Part shown: piece after piece, positions 1-9,551 of the stretch | How positions within the stretch are numbered: position 1 is the first letter of the stretch | How the letters are laid out: each line of letters begins with the position of its first letter | Source of the DNA: Flavobacterium lutivivi | GTDB taxonomy: Bacteria; Bacteroidota; Bacteroidia; Flavobacteriales; Flavobacteriaceae | Assembly: GCF_014642275.1 (NCBI RefSeq) | Contig: NZ_BMIM01000014.1 | Coordinates: 1-60,638, forward strand | Length of the DNA: 60,638 nucleotides | Reading direction: 5' to 3' | Translations under genes and position numbers: made by a program | The notes under the pieces: generated by a model | What the model was told of the DNA's origin: nothing | Database searches by the model: none | The model's input: the letters and a program-made list of their open reading frames with translations, nothing else

Positions 1-196
1 TTTGTTTATCACCAATTAAATAATCAGTAAATATTATATCATTTACTGTTATTGTTTCAGAATTTTGATAAATATCGTTTGTAATAATTTCATTAATGAT
101 GTTTACAGCTTCATTTAAATAATTATTATTTAGAAATGAAGTTCTATTTGACAAATCAAAAGATTTAATTATTTGAGCTTGGATATCTTCATTCAT
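1..196 (-). CDS. Hypothetical protein, N-terminal fragment cut by the window edge
   Basis: An open frame starts at the ATG at 196 and runs leftwards off the window without a stop, giving 65 residues. The peptide begins MNEDIQAQIIKSFDLSNRTS and is rich in Asn, Ile and Glu. No domain is recognisable in this part. It is on the same strand as umuDC and ends up 46 bases downstream of the umuC stop, so it could be the next gene in the same direction. The function is unknown. Confidence 0.55.
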   Translation of the reverse strand, partial: MNEDIQAQIIKSFDLSNRTSFLNNNYLNEAVNIINEIITNDIYQNSETITVNDIIFTDYLIGDKQ

Positions 197-242
197 AAAT
201 TATAATTGTTGATTTATTATTATTTGAAACTAATTTAAAATA

Positions 243-1502
243 TTATAGTTTAATATTTATGATTTCATTAATTCTAGTTGTGTAGCATTTTGATAGTTTT
301 TCTTGTTTCATTCTCCATTGTCTGCCGTGTGATTGAGTGGCAAACTTTACTTTATTGGTACCGAAGCTTTTATTCATTTTGTCTATAACACTCATTAAAG
401 GTTGATGTTTTGGGTTTGATATATTGAATAAAGATAATTGTGTTTCGTTGTTTGGAGTTAATCCCATTACAATAACGCCTGCTTTTTTATAATGAAAACC
501 TTCTTTGAAAATGGCTTTTAGTCCTATTTGAGCGTAATGGTTTAGTTCTATTGTTGAATTGGTTGGGAAGTCAGTATTTATTATAATGTTTCTTGAATAT
601 TGTGGTTGGTCTTTGCGGAAATAGTTAGTATGTACAAAAACCATAATCATATTGCAATGGCTGTTTTGTTTTCTTAATTTTTCTGAACAGGAAGCTGTGA
701 AAGTTGATACTCTTTCTGAAATATCCTCCAATTTTGTGAATGGTTTTTCAAATGATCGCGTAGTAGCAATCATCTTTTTACTTTTTGGCTGTTCTAAATC
801 TAAAGTTGGTTTTCCTTGTAATTCGTGTTTTAGCCTTAATCCTACTACTGCCATTTCTTTGCGAACCCATTCATCTGATAGTAATGTGAATTGATATGCG
901 TTGATAATATTTTTAGCTTGTAAACGCTTTGCGTGTTTTCTGCCAATACCCCAAACATCTTCTATTTTTGTCCATTTAAGGGCTTTAATTCTTTTTTCCT
1001 CATTGTCTATTGTATAAACACTTTGGGTTCTTTCCGGGTACTTCTTTGCGATTTTATTGGCTACTTTGGCTAATACTTTGGTTGGTGCAAAACCAATACT
1101 TATTGGAATACCTGTGCCTTTAGTAACTGTTCGCTGCATATCTAAACCCATTTCTTGTAAATCAAATAATTCAAAACCTTTGAATTTTAGGAAAGCTTCA
1201 TCGATACTGTAAATTTCAATTTCTGGTGAATACCTTGTTAGGATATTCATTACTCTTGAACTCATATCACCATATAGCGCATAATTTGAAGAATAAACGA
1301 ATACATTATTGGCTTCAAAAATATTTTTATATTCAAATGCTGGAGCACCCATTGGAATACCTAAAGCTTTAGCTTCGTTGGAACGTGCAATAACACAACC
1401 ATCATTGTTAGAAAGTATAACCACTGGTTTATTTCTTAAATGAGGTTCAAATACTCTTTGACAAGAAGCATAGAAATTATTACAATCAACTAATGCAAAC
1501 AT
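243..1502 (-). CDS. umuC: Y-family DNA polymerase, UmuC subunit of polymerase V
   Basis: This 419-residue protein is the catalytic subunit of an error-prone translesion polymerase that copies past damaged bases in the SOS response. The start is put at 1502 because the protein then opens MFALVDCNNFYASCQRVFEP, the canonical Y-family motif with the first catalytic Asp; a longer frame to 1538 would add 12 unconserved residues. SIDEAF (second acidic cluster), SIGFAPTKVLAKVANK and the WGIGRK helix-hairpin-helix are all visible, followed by the little-finger region. Its ATG overlaps the umuD stop by one base (TAATG), so the two are translationally coupled. The pair lies beside the defence operon, but whether it is cargo or chromosomal cannot be told. 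Confidence 0.95.
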   Translation of the reverse strand: MFALVDCNNFYASCQRVFEPHLRNKPVVILSNNDGCVIARSNEAKALGIPMGAPAFEYKNIFEANNVFVYSSNYALYGDMSSRVMNILTRYSPEIEIYSIDEAFLKFKGFELFDLQEMGLDMQRTVTKGTGIPISIGFAPTKVLAKVANKIAKKYPERTQSVYTIDNEEKRIKALKWTKIEDVWGIGRKHAKRLQAKNIINAYQFTLLSDEWVRKEMAVVGLRLKHELQGKPTLDLEQPKSKKMIATTRSFEKPFTKLEDISERVSTFTASCSEKLRKQNSHCNMIMVFVHTNYFRKDQPQYSRNIIINTDFPTNSTIELNHYAQIGLKAIFKEGFHYKKAGVIVMGLTPNNETQLSLFNISNPKHQPLMSVIDKMNKSFGTNKVKFATQSHGRQWRMKQEKLSKCYTTRINEIINIKL

Positions 1503-1951
1503 TAAAAATATTTTATGGAATTTATTACTATACCCCAAATAACAAAATCATTTTCGGGAGTAACTTTTATAGGTTTATAGTCCTCGTTTTCAGCTATTAG
1601 CCAAATAACGTTTTTTTCTATTTTAATTCGTTTGATTGTAAACTCACCATCAATTTGACATATTGCAATTCTTCCATCTTGTGGTTCTAAACTTTTATCA
1701 ATGACTAATAAATCGCCATCAAAAATTCCTGCATTTTTCATTGAATGGCCTTTTACTTTCGCAAAAAAAGTGGTGTCTTTATGTTTAATTAAGTGCTTAT
1801 TCAAATCAATGGACAACTCAATAAAATCATCAGCCGGAGATGGAAAACCAGCACTAATTCCGGTGTCAAATAAAGGTAATTGTAATTCTGTGGAATAATC
1901 CGGGATGTAAAATTCTAATGTTTCGGTGCTGTGTAGGTTTCTCAATTTCAT
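1502..1951 (-). CDS. umuD: UmuD-type autoproteolytic subunit of polymerase V (S24/LexA peptidase family)
   Basis: This 149-residue protein is the regulatory partner of UmuC. In the family, RecA-stimulated self-cleavage converts UmuD to the active UmuD' form. The scissile Ala-Gly is in SAGFPSPADD near residues 33-34, the nucleophilic Ser is in VKGHSMKNAG, and the general-base Lys is in EFTIKRI. The length is normal for the family. The start at 1951 gives MKLRNLHSTETLEFYIPD, and no other Met lies upstream in frame. It is the first gene of the umuDC pair, and the region just upstream holds repeat motifs suited to a repressor (see 1956-2022). Confidence 0.93.
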   Translation of the reverse strand: MKLRNLHSTETLEFYIPDYSTELQLPLFDTGISAGFPSPADDFIELSIDLNKHLIKHKDTTFFAKVKGHSMKNAGIFDGDLLVIDKSLEPQDGRIAICQIDGEFTIKRIKIEKNVIWLIAENEDYKPIKVTPENDFVIWGIVINSIKYF

Positions 1952-1955
1952 TTAA

Positions 1956-2022
1956 CAAAATTAGAAAAGTTACGTTTCATTTAGTGCAAAACGGTGTAAA
2001 ATAGTTATTAACGAAATGAAAC
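1956..2022 (-). promoter_or_regulatory. umuDC promoter region with repeat motifs
   Basis: On the minus strand TAATTTTG (1963-1956) matches the Bacteroidota -7 box TAnnTTTG and ends only four bases before the umuD ATG, which would give a leaderless or nearly leaderless message. Upstream lie a 9-base inverted pair, GTTTCATTT (1974-1982) and AAATGAAAC (2014-2022), a direct repeat GTGCAAAA (1984-1991) and GTGTAAAA (1994-2001) one helical turn apart, and the palindrome GTTATTAAC (2004-2012). No good -33 TTG is found at the usual distance. The role as a damage-responsive operator is inferred. Confidence 0.4.
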
Positions 2023-2105
2023 AAACAAATACGTGAGTTTAGGAATACTTGGACTAAACGAGGGTTTTGTGCAGATGAATGAGGTAATGACTATTAATTG
2101 ACCAA

Positions 2106-2909
2106 TTAGTAATTTTTAATGTAAGGATTATCTATTTGAATTAATATATCTCTATACTTTTCTACAAAAGTTGCTATTTCGTGAACTGATCTCTTTTTTT
2201 GAAAATTAACCGTATGCCTTTCGTCAATGTTAGAATGGCATAGAGTGCATAAACATTGTAAATTATCTCGTTTATTATTCAATTTATTTCCATTCCTATG
2301 ATGTACTTGAATATATCTCTGGTCTATTTTATTTTCAATTTTAATTTTGCAGTTATCACAAGTGAATTCATTTTCAATTCTAAATTTTTTACTTATTTGT
2401 TGCCAATCTTTTACATAGCCAAACATATCTAGTTCCTCATTATTTTGAGGTTCTTCTGTTTGAATATCAAGTAAATCAAAAAAGCCTTGAGTGTTTCTAT
2501 ATTCCTCGATATTTGCTAGTTCACGACATCTTCCACATAAATTCAAATTAATATTTTCAAATAGTTGATGTGTATTTCTATCTTCAATTGTTACTGTATT
2601 AGAATTATGCCAAAAGTAATGACCATTGAAATAACCTCTATTTTTTTGGTCTTGAATAACAGAGCAGTTTGTTATATGAAATTTAGGTTGGCCATATTGT
2701 ATAACATCTGCTTTTTTTATGTACATATAACCTTTGTGTTCAATACCATTTATCATTAAATAAATACCATCTTCTTTAAAAGTAACGTTTCCCCTTTTTT
2801 CTTCTTCTGATAAGTCTTTTCTAACAATCTCAAAACGGCTTTCATTGACTTCTGGATATTTTAAGAAATCAAGTTTTTGTGATAATTTTTTAAAGTCATA
2901 TAGCTTCAT
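2106..2909 (-). CDS. zorE: ZorE, HNH endonuclease of a type II Zorya system
   Basis: This 267-residue protein has a C-terminal HNH nuclease domain: CDNC at about 184-187, YIQVHHRNGNKLNN with His203-His204, Asn216 in RDNL, and CTLCH at 221-225 with the second zinc-binding pair. The N-terminal 180 residues hold a separate CGRC motif (125-128) and no domain I can name. In type II Zorya the ZorAB membrane complex is followed by ZorE, an HNH protein thought to attack invading DNA, and the order here (zorA, zorB, zorE) is the same. Its ATG overlaps the zorB stop by four bases (ATGA). It is the last gene of the six-gene operon. Function is assigned mainly from this context plus the HNH motif. Confidence 0.85.
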   Translation of the reverse strand: MKLYDFKKLSQKLDFLKYPEVNESRFEIVRKDLSEEEKRGNVTFKEDGIYLMINGIEHKGYMYIKKADVIQYGQPKFHITNCSVIQDQKNRGYFNGHYFWHNSNTVTIEDRNTHQLFENINLNLCGRCRELANIEEYRNTQGFFDLLDIQTEEPQNNEELDMFGYVKDWQQISKKFRIENEFTCDNCKIKIENKIDQRYIQVHHRNGNKLNNKRDNLQCLCTLCHSNIDERHTVNFQKKRSVHEIATFVEKYRDILIQIDNPYIKNY

Positions 2910-3622
2910 TGTTTCATTTGTTTTAAAACTTCATCAACTAATATTTCACTAGTAGTTACAATCTTAAACTCAACTCTTCTTGATTTTACAATGTCAATTT
3001 TATTCTTAGAGATATAAGTTAGTTTATTATTGTTATCTAAGGTTCTTCCGTATGACAGTCCATTTGCAGTAATCCAGAATTGCAATACTTGTTCTTTTTC
3101 AGGAGATAAATTTTTATAATAAGGAAGACTTCTTAGATATTGGAGTACATTTCTTGACCTATCTTGTGAAAGTTTAATATTATCTATGTAAGGATCGTCT
3201 GTTTCGTGAATTGGTATATTATTAGTGTGCCCTTCAATTCTGATTTCTGCTATTTTATCTTTGTACTTATTTTGCAACACAATAGAGAGATATTTTGGAA
3301 AAAATGAAGATAATATTTCTTTGAATTTTGGTGTAATATCAGATTTACCATCATCGAAAAGTACTTGAGGGTTTGTGAATTTTATAGATAAATCTTTATC
3401 TAACTCTAAATTCCATTTTTTGAAATCATTTTTGAATTCTTCATTTAAGTCTTTGTATAAGCTTTCCTTTGTTTCTTTATATTCCTTAAAGATTTTGTCT
3501 TGTTCATTCTTTTGGAATTGAACTAAACCCATATATGCGATTGAAATAAAAAGAAAAACAACCATTAAAACAGTCATTAAATCTGCATAGGGTATCCAGA
3601 AGTTGTCTTTTTTATTAGCCAT
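2906..3622 (-). CDS. zorB: ZorB, MotB/OmpA-like peptidoglycan-anchored stator subunit of Zorya
   Basis: This 238-residue protein has one N-terminal membrane helix (about 11-33). Asp14 in PYADLMTVLMVVFLF sits where MotB has its proton-carrying Asp. A linker and an OmpA-like peptidoglycan-binding domain (about 85-225) follow, with IRIEGHTNNIPI and LSQDRSRNVLQYL. In Zorya, a ZorB dimer inside a ZorA pentamer forms a proton-driven motor that senses phage attack at the envelope. The gene starts two bases after the zorA stop and overlaps zorE by four bases. Flagellar or TonB-type roles are unlikely because no flagellar or tonB gene is near and an HNH nuclease follows directly. Confidence 0.88.
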   Translation of the reverse strand: MANKKDNFWIPYADLMTVLMVVFLFISIAYMGLVQFQKNEQDKIFKEYKETKESLYKDLNEEFKNDFKKWNLELDKDLSIKFTNPQVLFDDGKSDITPKFKEILSSFFPKYLSIVLQNKYKDKIAEIRIEGHTNNIPIHETDDPYIDNIKLSQDRSRNVLQYLRSLPYYKNLSPEKEQVLQFWITANGLSYGRTLDNNNKLTYISKNKIDIVKSRRVEFKIVTTSEILVDEVLKQMKQ

Positions 3623-3624
3623 AT

Positions 3625-5052
3625 TTAATTATTACCAGGTAAAAAACGTTGAATACATAAATCAAGATTATTTAAAGTATCATTTAACCTTTCATAGAAT
3701 TCATTATTAATATTTGTCAAATCTTCTCCTAAAGAAGTACTTGTTTTTTTAATTATTGAAACAGCACTTGACATTTCTTCTCTATATTTTTTCCAAACAT
3801 CACTATTCAAATCTCTAAACTCCTCAAGTTTTACAATTAATATATCAGCACTGTCTTTGAAATTTCTTTCTGTTCTTACCCAATCATTTAATTTGTTTGT
3901 AGTTTCTTCAAAGCTATCTGTGGTTTCTTTTAATGTATCAATTGTTGATACAAGATTATTTGTAATTTCTGAAAACTTATTATCAGAAATCATTACCTTT
4001 TCTAATGTTTCTACAAGATTGACCAACTTACTATTATCATCGATTAATGATTTAGAATTTAATGCTACTTCAGATAAAGTTTTAGATGAAATATCGAAAA
4101 GCTCCGTTGTTTTTTGAAAGTTGTCTGTTAGTTTTTTAATTTGTTCTTTGTTGTCTTTTTGCCAGTCATTCATACTTTGAACGCTTTTATTTAATTCAGC
4201 AAAGTTTTCTTGAACTAATCTATTAATCAATTCACTCATTTGCTTATTGAATTGTTCAGTAACGTTTTTCATAACATCAACTAATGCCTCCGTGTTATTT
4301 TTTGACATTAATTCTGAAAATTCATCGAACTTTTTAACAATGAATTTGTTATTATCTGTCATTGCATTAATTATCTCTTTTGTATTTTCATTTGATTTTT
4401 TTCCAATAGTTTTACTATCTTCTCTTAATAATTTTAATTGTTCATTTAATTCTACAATTGAAGTATTAGTTGTATTCTTCAATATGATTAAATTTTCGTT
4501 GGTTTGTTTAATGTTTTCTTTACTTGACTTATTTAGATTTATGAGTTCTTCTTCTAAAGTTTTTAATTTTATAGATACTTTTTCATCTAAGTTTAATTCA
4601 ATTGATTTTATTAATTCTTCTTTTAAAGTAATAACGTTTTGATTTAATGAATTTATAGCTGCTAATTCATCAGTATGCTTTACTGGACGATTTGGACTTT
4701 CTTCAATTTCTTTTTGAATTAATGCATTCCATTTTTGAAATATTATCAATCCAATAATACCTGCCATTGTAGCAATAAAAGCAATTTTTAAACCTCCGAG
4801 TAATTGAGGAATACTACCTTGTATATCTGTAGTGTCAAAATTCCAAATACCGATAGTGATACCCAATGCTGTACAGAAAATACCAAGTGTTGGAAATACA
4901 GAAGGAATTATATCAAATATGTATGAGTTATTCCAAAAATTACCTTTTTGTTTATCGTCATTTAGTTGGAAACGCTTAAAGCGATTGTAATAAACTATTG
5001 AAAAGGCGAACCAAATTGATAGAATTATTATAGCGATTGTTATTTCTCCCAT
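3625..5052 (-). CDS. zorA: ZorA, MotA/TolQ/ExbB-like channel subunit with long cytoplasmic coiled-coil tail
   Basis: This 475-residue protein has membrane helices at about 3-21, 47-70 and 87-107. The last two carry the MotA/ExbB-type pattern (FPTLGIFCTALGITIGIW; LKIAFIATMAGIIGLIIF). From about residue 112 to the end it is a highly charged, heptad-like coiled coil rich in Glu, Lys, Asn and Leu. This long tail separates ZorA from MotA or ExbB and is thought to carry the signal from the envelope to the DNA-acting effector. It is co-oriented with res (39-base gap) and zorB (2-base gap), so it is probably transcribed with the type III R-M genes. Confidence 0.88.
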   Translation of the reverse strand: MGEITIAIIILSIWFAFSIVYYNRFKRFQLNDDKQKGNFWNNSYIFDIIPSVFPTLGIFCTALGITIGIWNFDTTDIQGSIPQLLGGLKIAFIATMAGIIGLIIFQKWNALIQKEIEESPNRPVKHTDELAAINSLNQNVITLKEELIKSIELNLDEKVSIKLKTLEEELINLNKSSKENIKQTNENLIILKNTTNTSIVELNEQLKLLREDSKTIGKKSNENTKEIINAMTDNNKFIVKKFDEFSELMSKNNTEALVDVMKNVTEQFNKQMSELINRLVQENFAELNKSVQSMNDWQKDNKEQIKKLTDNFQKTTELFDISSKTLSEVALNSKSLIDDNSKLVNLVETLEKVMISDNKFSEITNNLVSTIDTLKETTDSFEETTNKLNDWVRTERNFKDSADILIVKLEEFRDLNSDVWKKYREEMSSAVSIIKKTSTSLGEDLTNINNEFYERLNDTLNNLDLCIQRFLPGNN

Positions 5053-5091
5053 TTGTTTATATATTATTAATCAATTTATTTTATTACTATT

Positions 5092-7716
5092 TTAGCTAAT
5101 GCCAACCCCATTATTAGCATCAGAACCTTTAATCATTTTGTAAGTCATATTACTTGCTACAGCTAATTGAGAAGCGTAATCTGCTTTAGCTTTTACTACT
5201 TCATCATCAACCATATTATCACCTTTTACCTCAATAATAGTATATGTACCATCATTTAATTTTACTAAAAAGTCAGGGTAATAATTTCTAACTGTATGAG
5301 AAACAGGGTCAATGTAATTAATTACGAAATCTGATTGACCGTGAGTTAACATTCCGGTAAACCAAACTTTGTCTATTGTTTTGTCGTGTAATAAGGTCCA
5401 GAAAAGCGCGTTCTCGGGTTTACTATCAAAACAATAGTGGTCTAGGTGAAATGATTTTTCTCTAAATTCAGCAAACTTAGGATTACTTAAAGATGCTAAT
5501 AATGCTTTGTTTGCATTTATTCGATAACAGTCACCGTCTTTGGGTTCTTTTACTAATTCGATTTCTATTTCGTCTAATTTTTCAAAGCTTTCAATTTCGT
5601 ATAATTCATTGAAAAGGTGTGGAATAATCCAATCATAAAGTAATTCGTTATATTCATTTACTTGTTTAACTGTTTCAGAAATACCTTGTTTTGTTTCTTC
5701 TAAAATCTTTTTTATTCTAAGCGGTTGAATATTTAGGTATCTTGAAATCTCAGCTATTAATGTGAATGCAGAAAAATCTCTTTTATCTTTATAAGATGAA
5801 TAATCTTTGTCAGCACTGATTTTCTTTGAAATGTCCATTATACTTCTAGCTGCACCAACAATCTTATATTTTTCTATATCTGCCTTTTCAAATTCAAAGT
5901 CTATTTCTGATGTAATTATTTTTTCTTTTAACTGATGTAGCTTTCTTATTTTTTTGAATTTAATCTTAACAGGTGGAGGAACCAACCTTACTTCAATTTG
6001 TTCTTTGTTGTCTCCCGCATTTTTAAAATCATCAACAGACATTTTAAAGTTTTCTTGCAATTCAGCATCAAGTATTTTTATATTCTCATCAGATAAGAAT
6101 ACTTGTCCTACTTGTTGAACTGGATTTATAGAACGTAAACAACGCATTGTTGCCTGGAGCACAAATATTTTTGATTTTGGTTCACGGTGCAGTGCTACAC
6201 CAAAAAGTGAACGACAGTTCCAACCTTCTTTTCCTTTGTTTACAAGAAGAATAAATTGTTTTTCAGATATTGGAGTGTCTAAGTTTTTAAACTCTCTTAA
6301 ATCATCGTTTGTTGTTATTGAACTATCACCAACATTGACTAATATTTTTGATGTTGAAATATTTAATTCTGATAAAACTTGTTCTACTGCTGGCTTTAAT
6401 TCGTTTTGAAGTTCATCAATTGAAGAAGCAAAAAATGCTAATTTTGGTAATAGATTTTCAAACTTTTTACCTTTGTTTTTCTTCCAGAATTCAGTAATAG
6501 CCAATCTAACAAAAGGAATGGTTTTGTCTTTTATGTTTTCAAAACCTTGTATATCAACTTTTTTTAGATACTTGTTTGTTATAGCATCTTGTAAACCATA
6601 AGAATAAACTACTTCTGGTAAAAGACGACTGCCAACATACGGAGTTCCAGTGTAATTGTAGCAACCAACAACACTTGTACCAGCTTCTTTGAGGTTTTCT
6701 GCTAATTCATTTATAGTTACTCTTAGTGATGTTGCAGTGTTTTTTAGACCAAAATCTTGTGCTAAAGCATTTCCAAAAACGTGATGAGCTTCATCAACAT
6801 AAATACCTAGTTGTTTTAATCTTGTAAGTTTTGCAAATCTTTGATTTGTTATTAAATCAGTATCAGTATCAATTTCAAAACCATATAAATCTTCAAAATC
6901 TTTGTTTAAAGATTTTGCCTTATATACTTTACCTGTATCTGCGAAAAGAGCTTGTGAAGGTGTTTTTGATTTATGTTGCTTTTTTAGAATGATTTTTTGA
7001 GTATTTGATATGATAATATTATACTTAGAATTTTCAATAGTATTAAGAGCATCACCTGTTTCATCTAAGAAATGAAATTTTAGGTTAGTATCTAACCAAT
7101 TCACATATTCTGGAGGAATGACTTGTGATTTATCGAAAGTTTCAATTTCCTTTAAAGATTGTAATACTGTTTTATCTGGAGCAAAAACTAAAGCATTATG
7201 ACAATATCTTTCATCTTTTGGATATTTATTTGACAATAAAAATTCATAGAAAATTGAAGTAGCCATTAAAACCGTTTTACCTAATCCCATTGTTAAGGCA
7301 AAAATGTAGTTCGGGTAAATTTGCTCAAAAGATTTAATTTGCTTGAAAACTTCATCAAAGATTTTTATGTCTTCTACATTGTTATCTTCTATTGGATCAA
7401 ATAATTGCCCTTGTCCTATGCTATTTATACCTGTGGCAGCTCTATTTTCAAATTGATTTTGTTTTTTGAACCAATCTTGGAAAATATCATATAAGTATTT
7501 ATTGTTGCAAAATTCTTTTAAAAATACATACATTTCTAATGCCTCGAATTGAGGTTTTCTTAGATATGCTGTTGTATTTGTTGGATTATTAAAATCTAAA
7601 AACTTTTTTGTTAATGGATTGTATGATGCCCTTATCTTCTTATTTTCTTGTTGTAAAAAAAGATTTAAGTAGATGTAAAAAGGGAAATCTATGTTTTGAT
7701 TTTTTTTCTTAGCCAT
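5092..7716 (-). CDS. res: Type III restriction enzyme, Res subunit (SF2 helicase-nuclease)
   Basis: This 874-residue protein is the ATP-dependent translocase and nuclease of a type III R-M system. Walker A is MGLGKT at 143-148, the Walker B box is DEAH at 308-311 (IYVDEAHHVF), and a C-terminal PD-(D/E)XK nuclease shows PDFLVKL and TIIEVKG (Asp815, Glu829, Lys831). Type III Res acts only in complex with Mod and cuts when two unmethylated sites are engaged. Its ATG overlaps the mod stop by eight bases, which suggests translational coupling. The length is slightly below classical EcoP1I-type Res but all core motifs are present. Confidence 0.92.
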   Translation of the reverse strand: MAKKKNQNIDFPFYIYLNLFLQQENKKIRASYNPLTKKFLDFNNPTNTTAYLRKPQFEALEMYVFLKEFCNNKYLYDIFQDWFKKQNQFENRAATGINSIGQGQLFDPIEDNNVEDIKIFDEVFKQIKSFEQIYPNYIFALTMGLGKTVLMATSIFYEFLLSNKYPKDERYCHNALVFAPDKTVLQSLKEIETFDKSQVIPPEYVNWLDTNLKFHFLDETGDALNTIENSKYNIIISNTQKIILKKQHKSKTPSQALFADTGKVYKAKSLNKDFEDLYGFEIDTDTDLITNQRFAKLTRLKQLGIYVDEAHHVFGNALAQDFGLKNTATSLRVTINELAENLKEAGTSVVGCYNYTGTPYVGSRLLPEVVYSYGLQDAITNKYLKKVDIQGFENIKDKTIPFVRLAITEFWKKNKGKKFENLLPKLAFFASSIDELQNELKPAVEQVLSELNISTSKILVNVGDSSITTNDDLREFKNLDTPISEKQFILLVNKGKEGWNCRSLFGVALHREPKSKIFVLQATMRCLRSINPVQQVGQVFLSDENIKILDAELQENFKMSVDDFKNAGDNKEQIEVRLVPPPVKIKFKKIRKLHQLKEKIITSEIDFEFEKADIEKYKIVGAARSIMDISKKISADKDYSSYKDKRDFSAFTLIAEISRYLNIQPLRIKKILEETKQGISETVKQVNEYNELLYDWIIPHLFNELYEIESFEKLDEIEIELVKEPKDGDCYRINANKALLASLSNPKFAEFREKSFHLDHYCFDSKPENALFWTLLHDKTIDKVWFTGMLTHGQSDFVINYIDPVSHTVRNYYPDFLVKLNDGTYTIIEVKGDNMVDDEVVKAKADYASQLAVASNMTYKMIKGSDANNGVGIS

Positions 7717-9538
7717 TGTTTAGCGTAGTTTCAAAAGTTTCACTTAATACATCTGTTATTTTTACTCTTATTGTACCGGCATTATTGGGAATTGTATAAA
7801 CCCCTTTAACTAATTCATTTTTTTCTGGAACATCAACGGTTTGTGGTTCGAATACTGCACCATCATAATTGAAATCAATCATAATACTATCAACTAATTC
7901 TTTCCAATTATCAACGTTTTCTTTCATCAATGATAATTTTTGCATTAAGTTCATTGGATAGAATTCTCTAATTAATATTTTACCTCCTTCAATAACAACT
8001 TCTGCTTCTGCATCACGTTTGAATTCTAAATTTGCTTTATCGCGAAGAATATCAACTACTTCTATGTCTAGTTTATAAGGTACAGCATTTTGTAATTCGG
8101 CAGCTAAATCAGGTTCGTGTCCCATACAGACTAATAATAATTGTTCCACTGGCTTGTTTGGACTACTTTCAATTGCTTTTTCAAATTTTTTATAATCAAA
8201 ATTGGTAACTAATTCATTTAAATCAGCTCTTGTTGCAATGCGATTGATTGGCATAATTTTAACCATCCTGCCATCTTTTTCGCCATCATAAATGCTATTA
8301 TTAGGAAGTGGTTGAATTTCTAATGCTTTTATTAATAAATCTTTAGCTTCAACTGGATTTCTAAAAACATCATAATGATTAACATTGTAAACTGAAAATC
8401 CAGTATATCTTGTTTCATCTTGTAGCTTACTATTTATTTCATGTGCAACGTTTATTAATCTTTTTGTTGTTGTTTGAATGGCTCCTAAATTAATATCAGC
8501 ACCAATAAATTTTCTTCCTAGTTTCATAGCAACTGCTTGAGTAGTGCCAGAACCCATAAAGCAATCAAAAACAATATCACCCTTATTAGAAGATGCTTTT
8601 ATAATTTTTTCAATTAATTCTTCAGGTTTTTGCGTAGGATAATTTAACCTTTCTTTGGATTGAGAATTTAGAAAACTTATTACCCACCAATCTTTTGGAA
8701 AACCACCTTCATTCATATACTGACGATAAGTAAAGCCTGGATATTTAATTTCATGTTCTGGAGTTAAATCACCTTGACTATGAATAGGCGAAGCTGAACC
8801 ACCCTTACCTCTAATCATATAAAAACCATTCTCATCTTCGTATTTAAATTTTGTTTTATACTCTTCATTATAATCTTCTAAAACATCAAAAGCATTAAAT
8901 TTCCAATCTTTATTTTTTGTATAAACTAGTATATTATCATGTTTTCTATTCCAATTATTTTTTGATTTTTGCATTGACGAATAACACCAAATAACTTCAT
9001 TCAAAAAATTATCACCACCAAAAATTTCATCTAACAAACATCTTAAATGATGAACTTTATTATAATCACAATGCAGATAAATTGTTCCATTATCTGAAAG
9101 TAATTCTTTCATCAATATTAATCTTTCATACATAAATTGTAAATATTCATCATTGCTCCAAATGTCAGAATATTGTTTTTCTTCAAATGTTGTTTTATCG
9201 TTTTCAAATTTCTTTCCTCTCAAATCAATTTTTTTCTTATAATCTGCTTTACTGTCGTATGGAGGATCTATATAAATTAAATCAACTTGACCTCTATACT
9301 CTTTTAATAGGTGGCTCATAACTTGAAGATTATCTCCCCAAAATATTTTATTTAGCCACCCATTTATTTCTTCACCGTGATTTTCTTTTAATTGAGCAGG
9401 ATAGAACTGAGTTGTTGAAAATGGTCTTTTTCCTTTCCAATGCAACATTGGATATCCTTTTATAGGTTCAAATTTATAATCTTCAACGGAAGTTATCTTT
9501 TGTTCTACTTTTAATCCTAAGTTTGGTTGGTCTTCCAT
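7709..9538 (-). CDS. mod: Type III DNA adenine methyltransferase, Mod subunit
   Basis: This 609-residue protein is the recognition and methylation subunit of the type III system. The beta-class motif order is visible: catalytic DPPY at 91-94 (IYIDPPYDSKADY) comes first and the SAM-binding FMGSGTT at 327-333 later, with the target-recognition region in between. The N-terminus MEDQPNLGLKVEQK and the stretch WLNKIFWGDNLQVM before DPPY are typical of Mod proteins paired with Res. The product should be N6-methyladenine; the recognition site cannot be predicted. It starts 13 bases after the upstream helicase gene ends and overlaps res by eight bases. Confidence 0.93.
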   Translation of the reverse strand: MEDQPNLGLKVEQKITSVEDYKFEPIKGYPMLHWKGKRPFSTTQFYPAQLKENHGEEINGWLNKIFWGDNLQVMSHLLKEYRGQVDLIYIDPPYDSKADYKKKIDLRGKKFENDKTTFEEKQYSDIWSNDEYLQFMYERLILMKELLSDNGTIYLHCDYNKVHHLRCLLDEIFGGDNFLNEVIWCYSSMQKSKNNWNRKHDNILVYTKNKDWKFNAFDVLEDYNEEYKTKFKYEDENGFYMIRGKGGSASPIHSQGDLTPEHEIKYPGFTYRQYMNEGGFPKDWWVISFLNSQSKERLNYPTQKPEELIEKIIKASSNKGDIVFDCFMGSGTTQAVAMKLGRKFIGADINLGAIQTTTKRLINVAHEINSKLQDETRYTGFSVYNVNHYDVFRNPVEAKDLLIKALEIQPLPNNSIYDGEKDGRMVKIMPINRIATRADLNELVTNFDYKKFEKAIESSPNKPVEQLLLVCMGHEPDLAAELQNAVPYKLDIEVVDILRDKANLEFKRDAEAEVVIEGGKILIREFYPMNLMQKLSLMKENVDNWKELVDSIMIDFNYDGAVFEPQTVDVPEKNELVKGVYTIPNNAGTIRVKITDVLSETFETTLNNG

Positions 9539-9551
9539 TTAATTTTTAATT

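Noticed and set aside
3625-5052. ZorA/ZorB as a flagellar stator (MotAB) or ExbBD/TolQR
   Set aside because: No flagellar, tonB or tolA genes are near, the tail is a long coiled coil unlike MotA, ZorB carries an OmpA domain unlike ExbD, and an HNH nuclease overlaps zorB.
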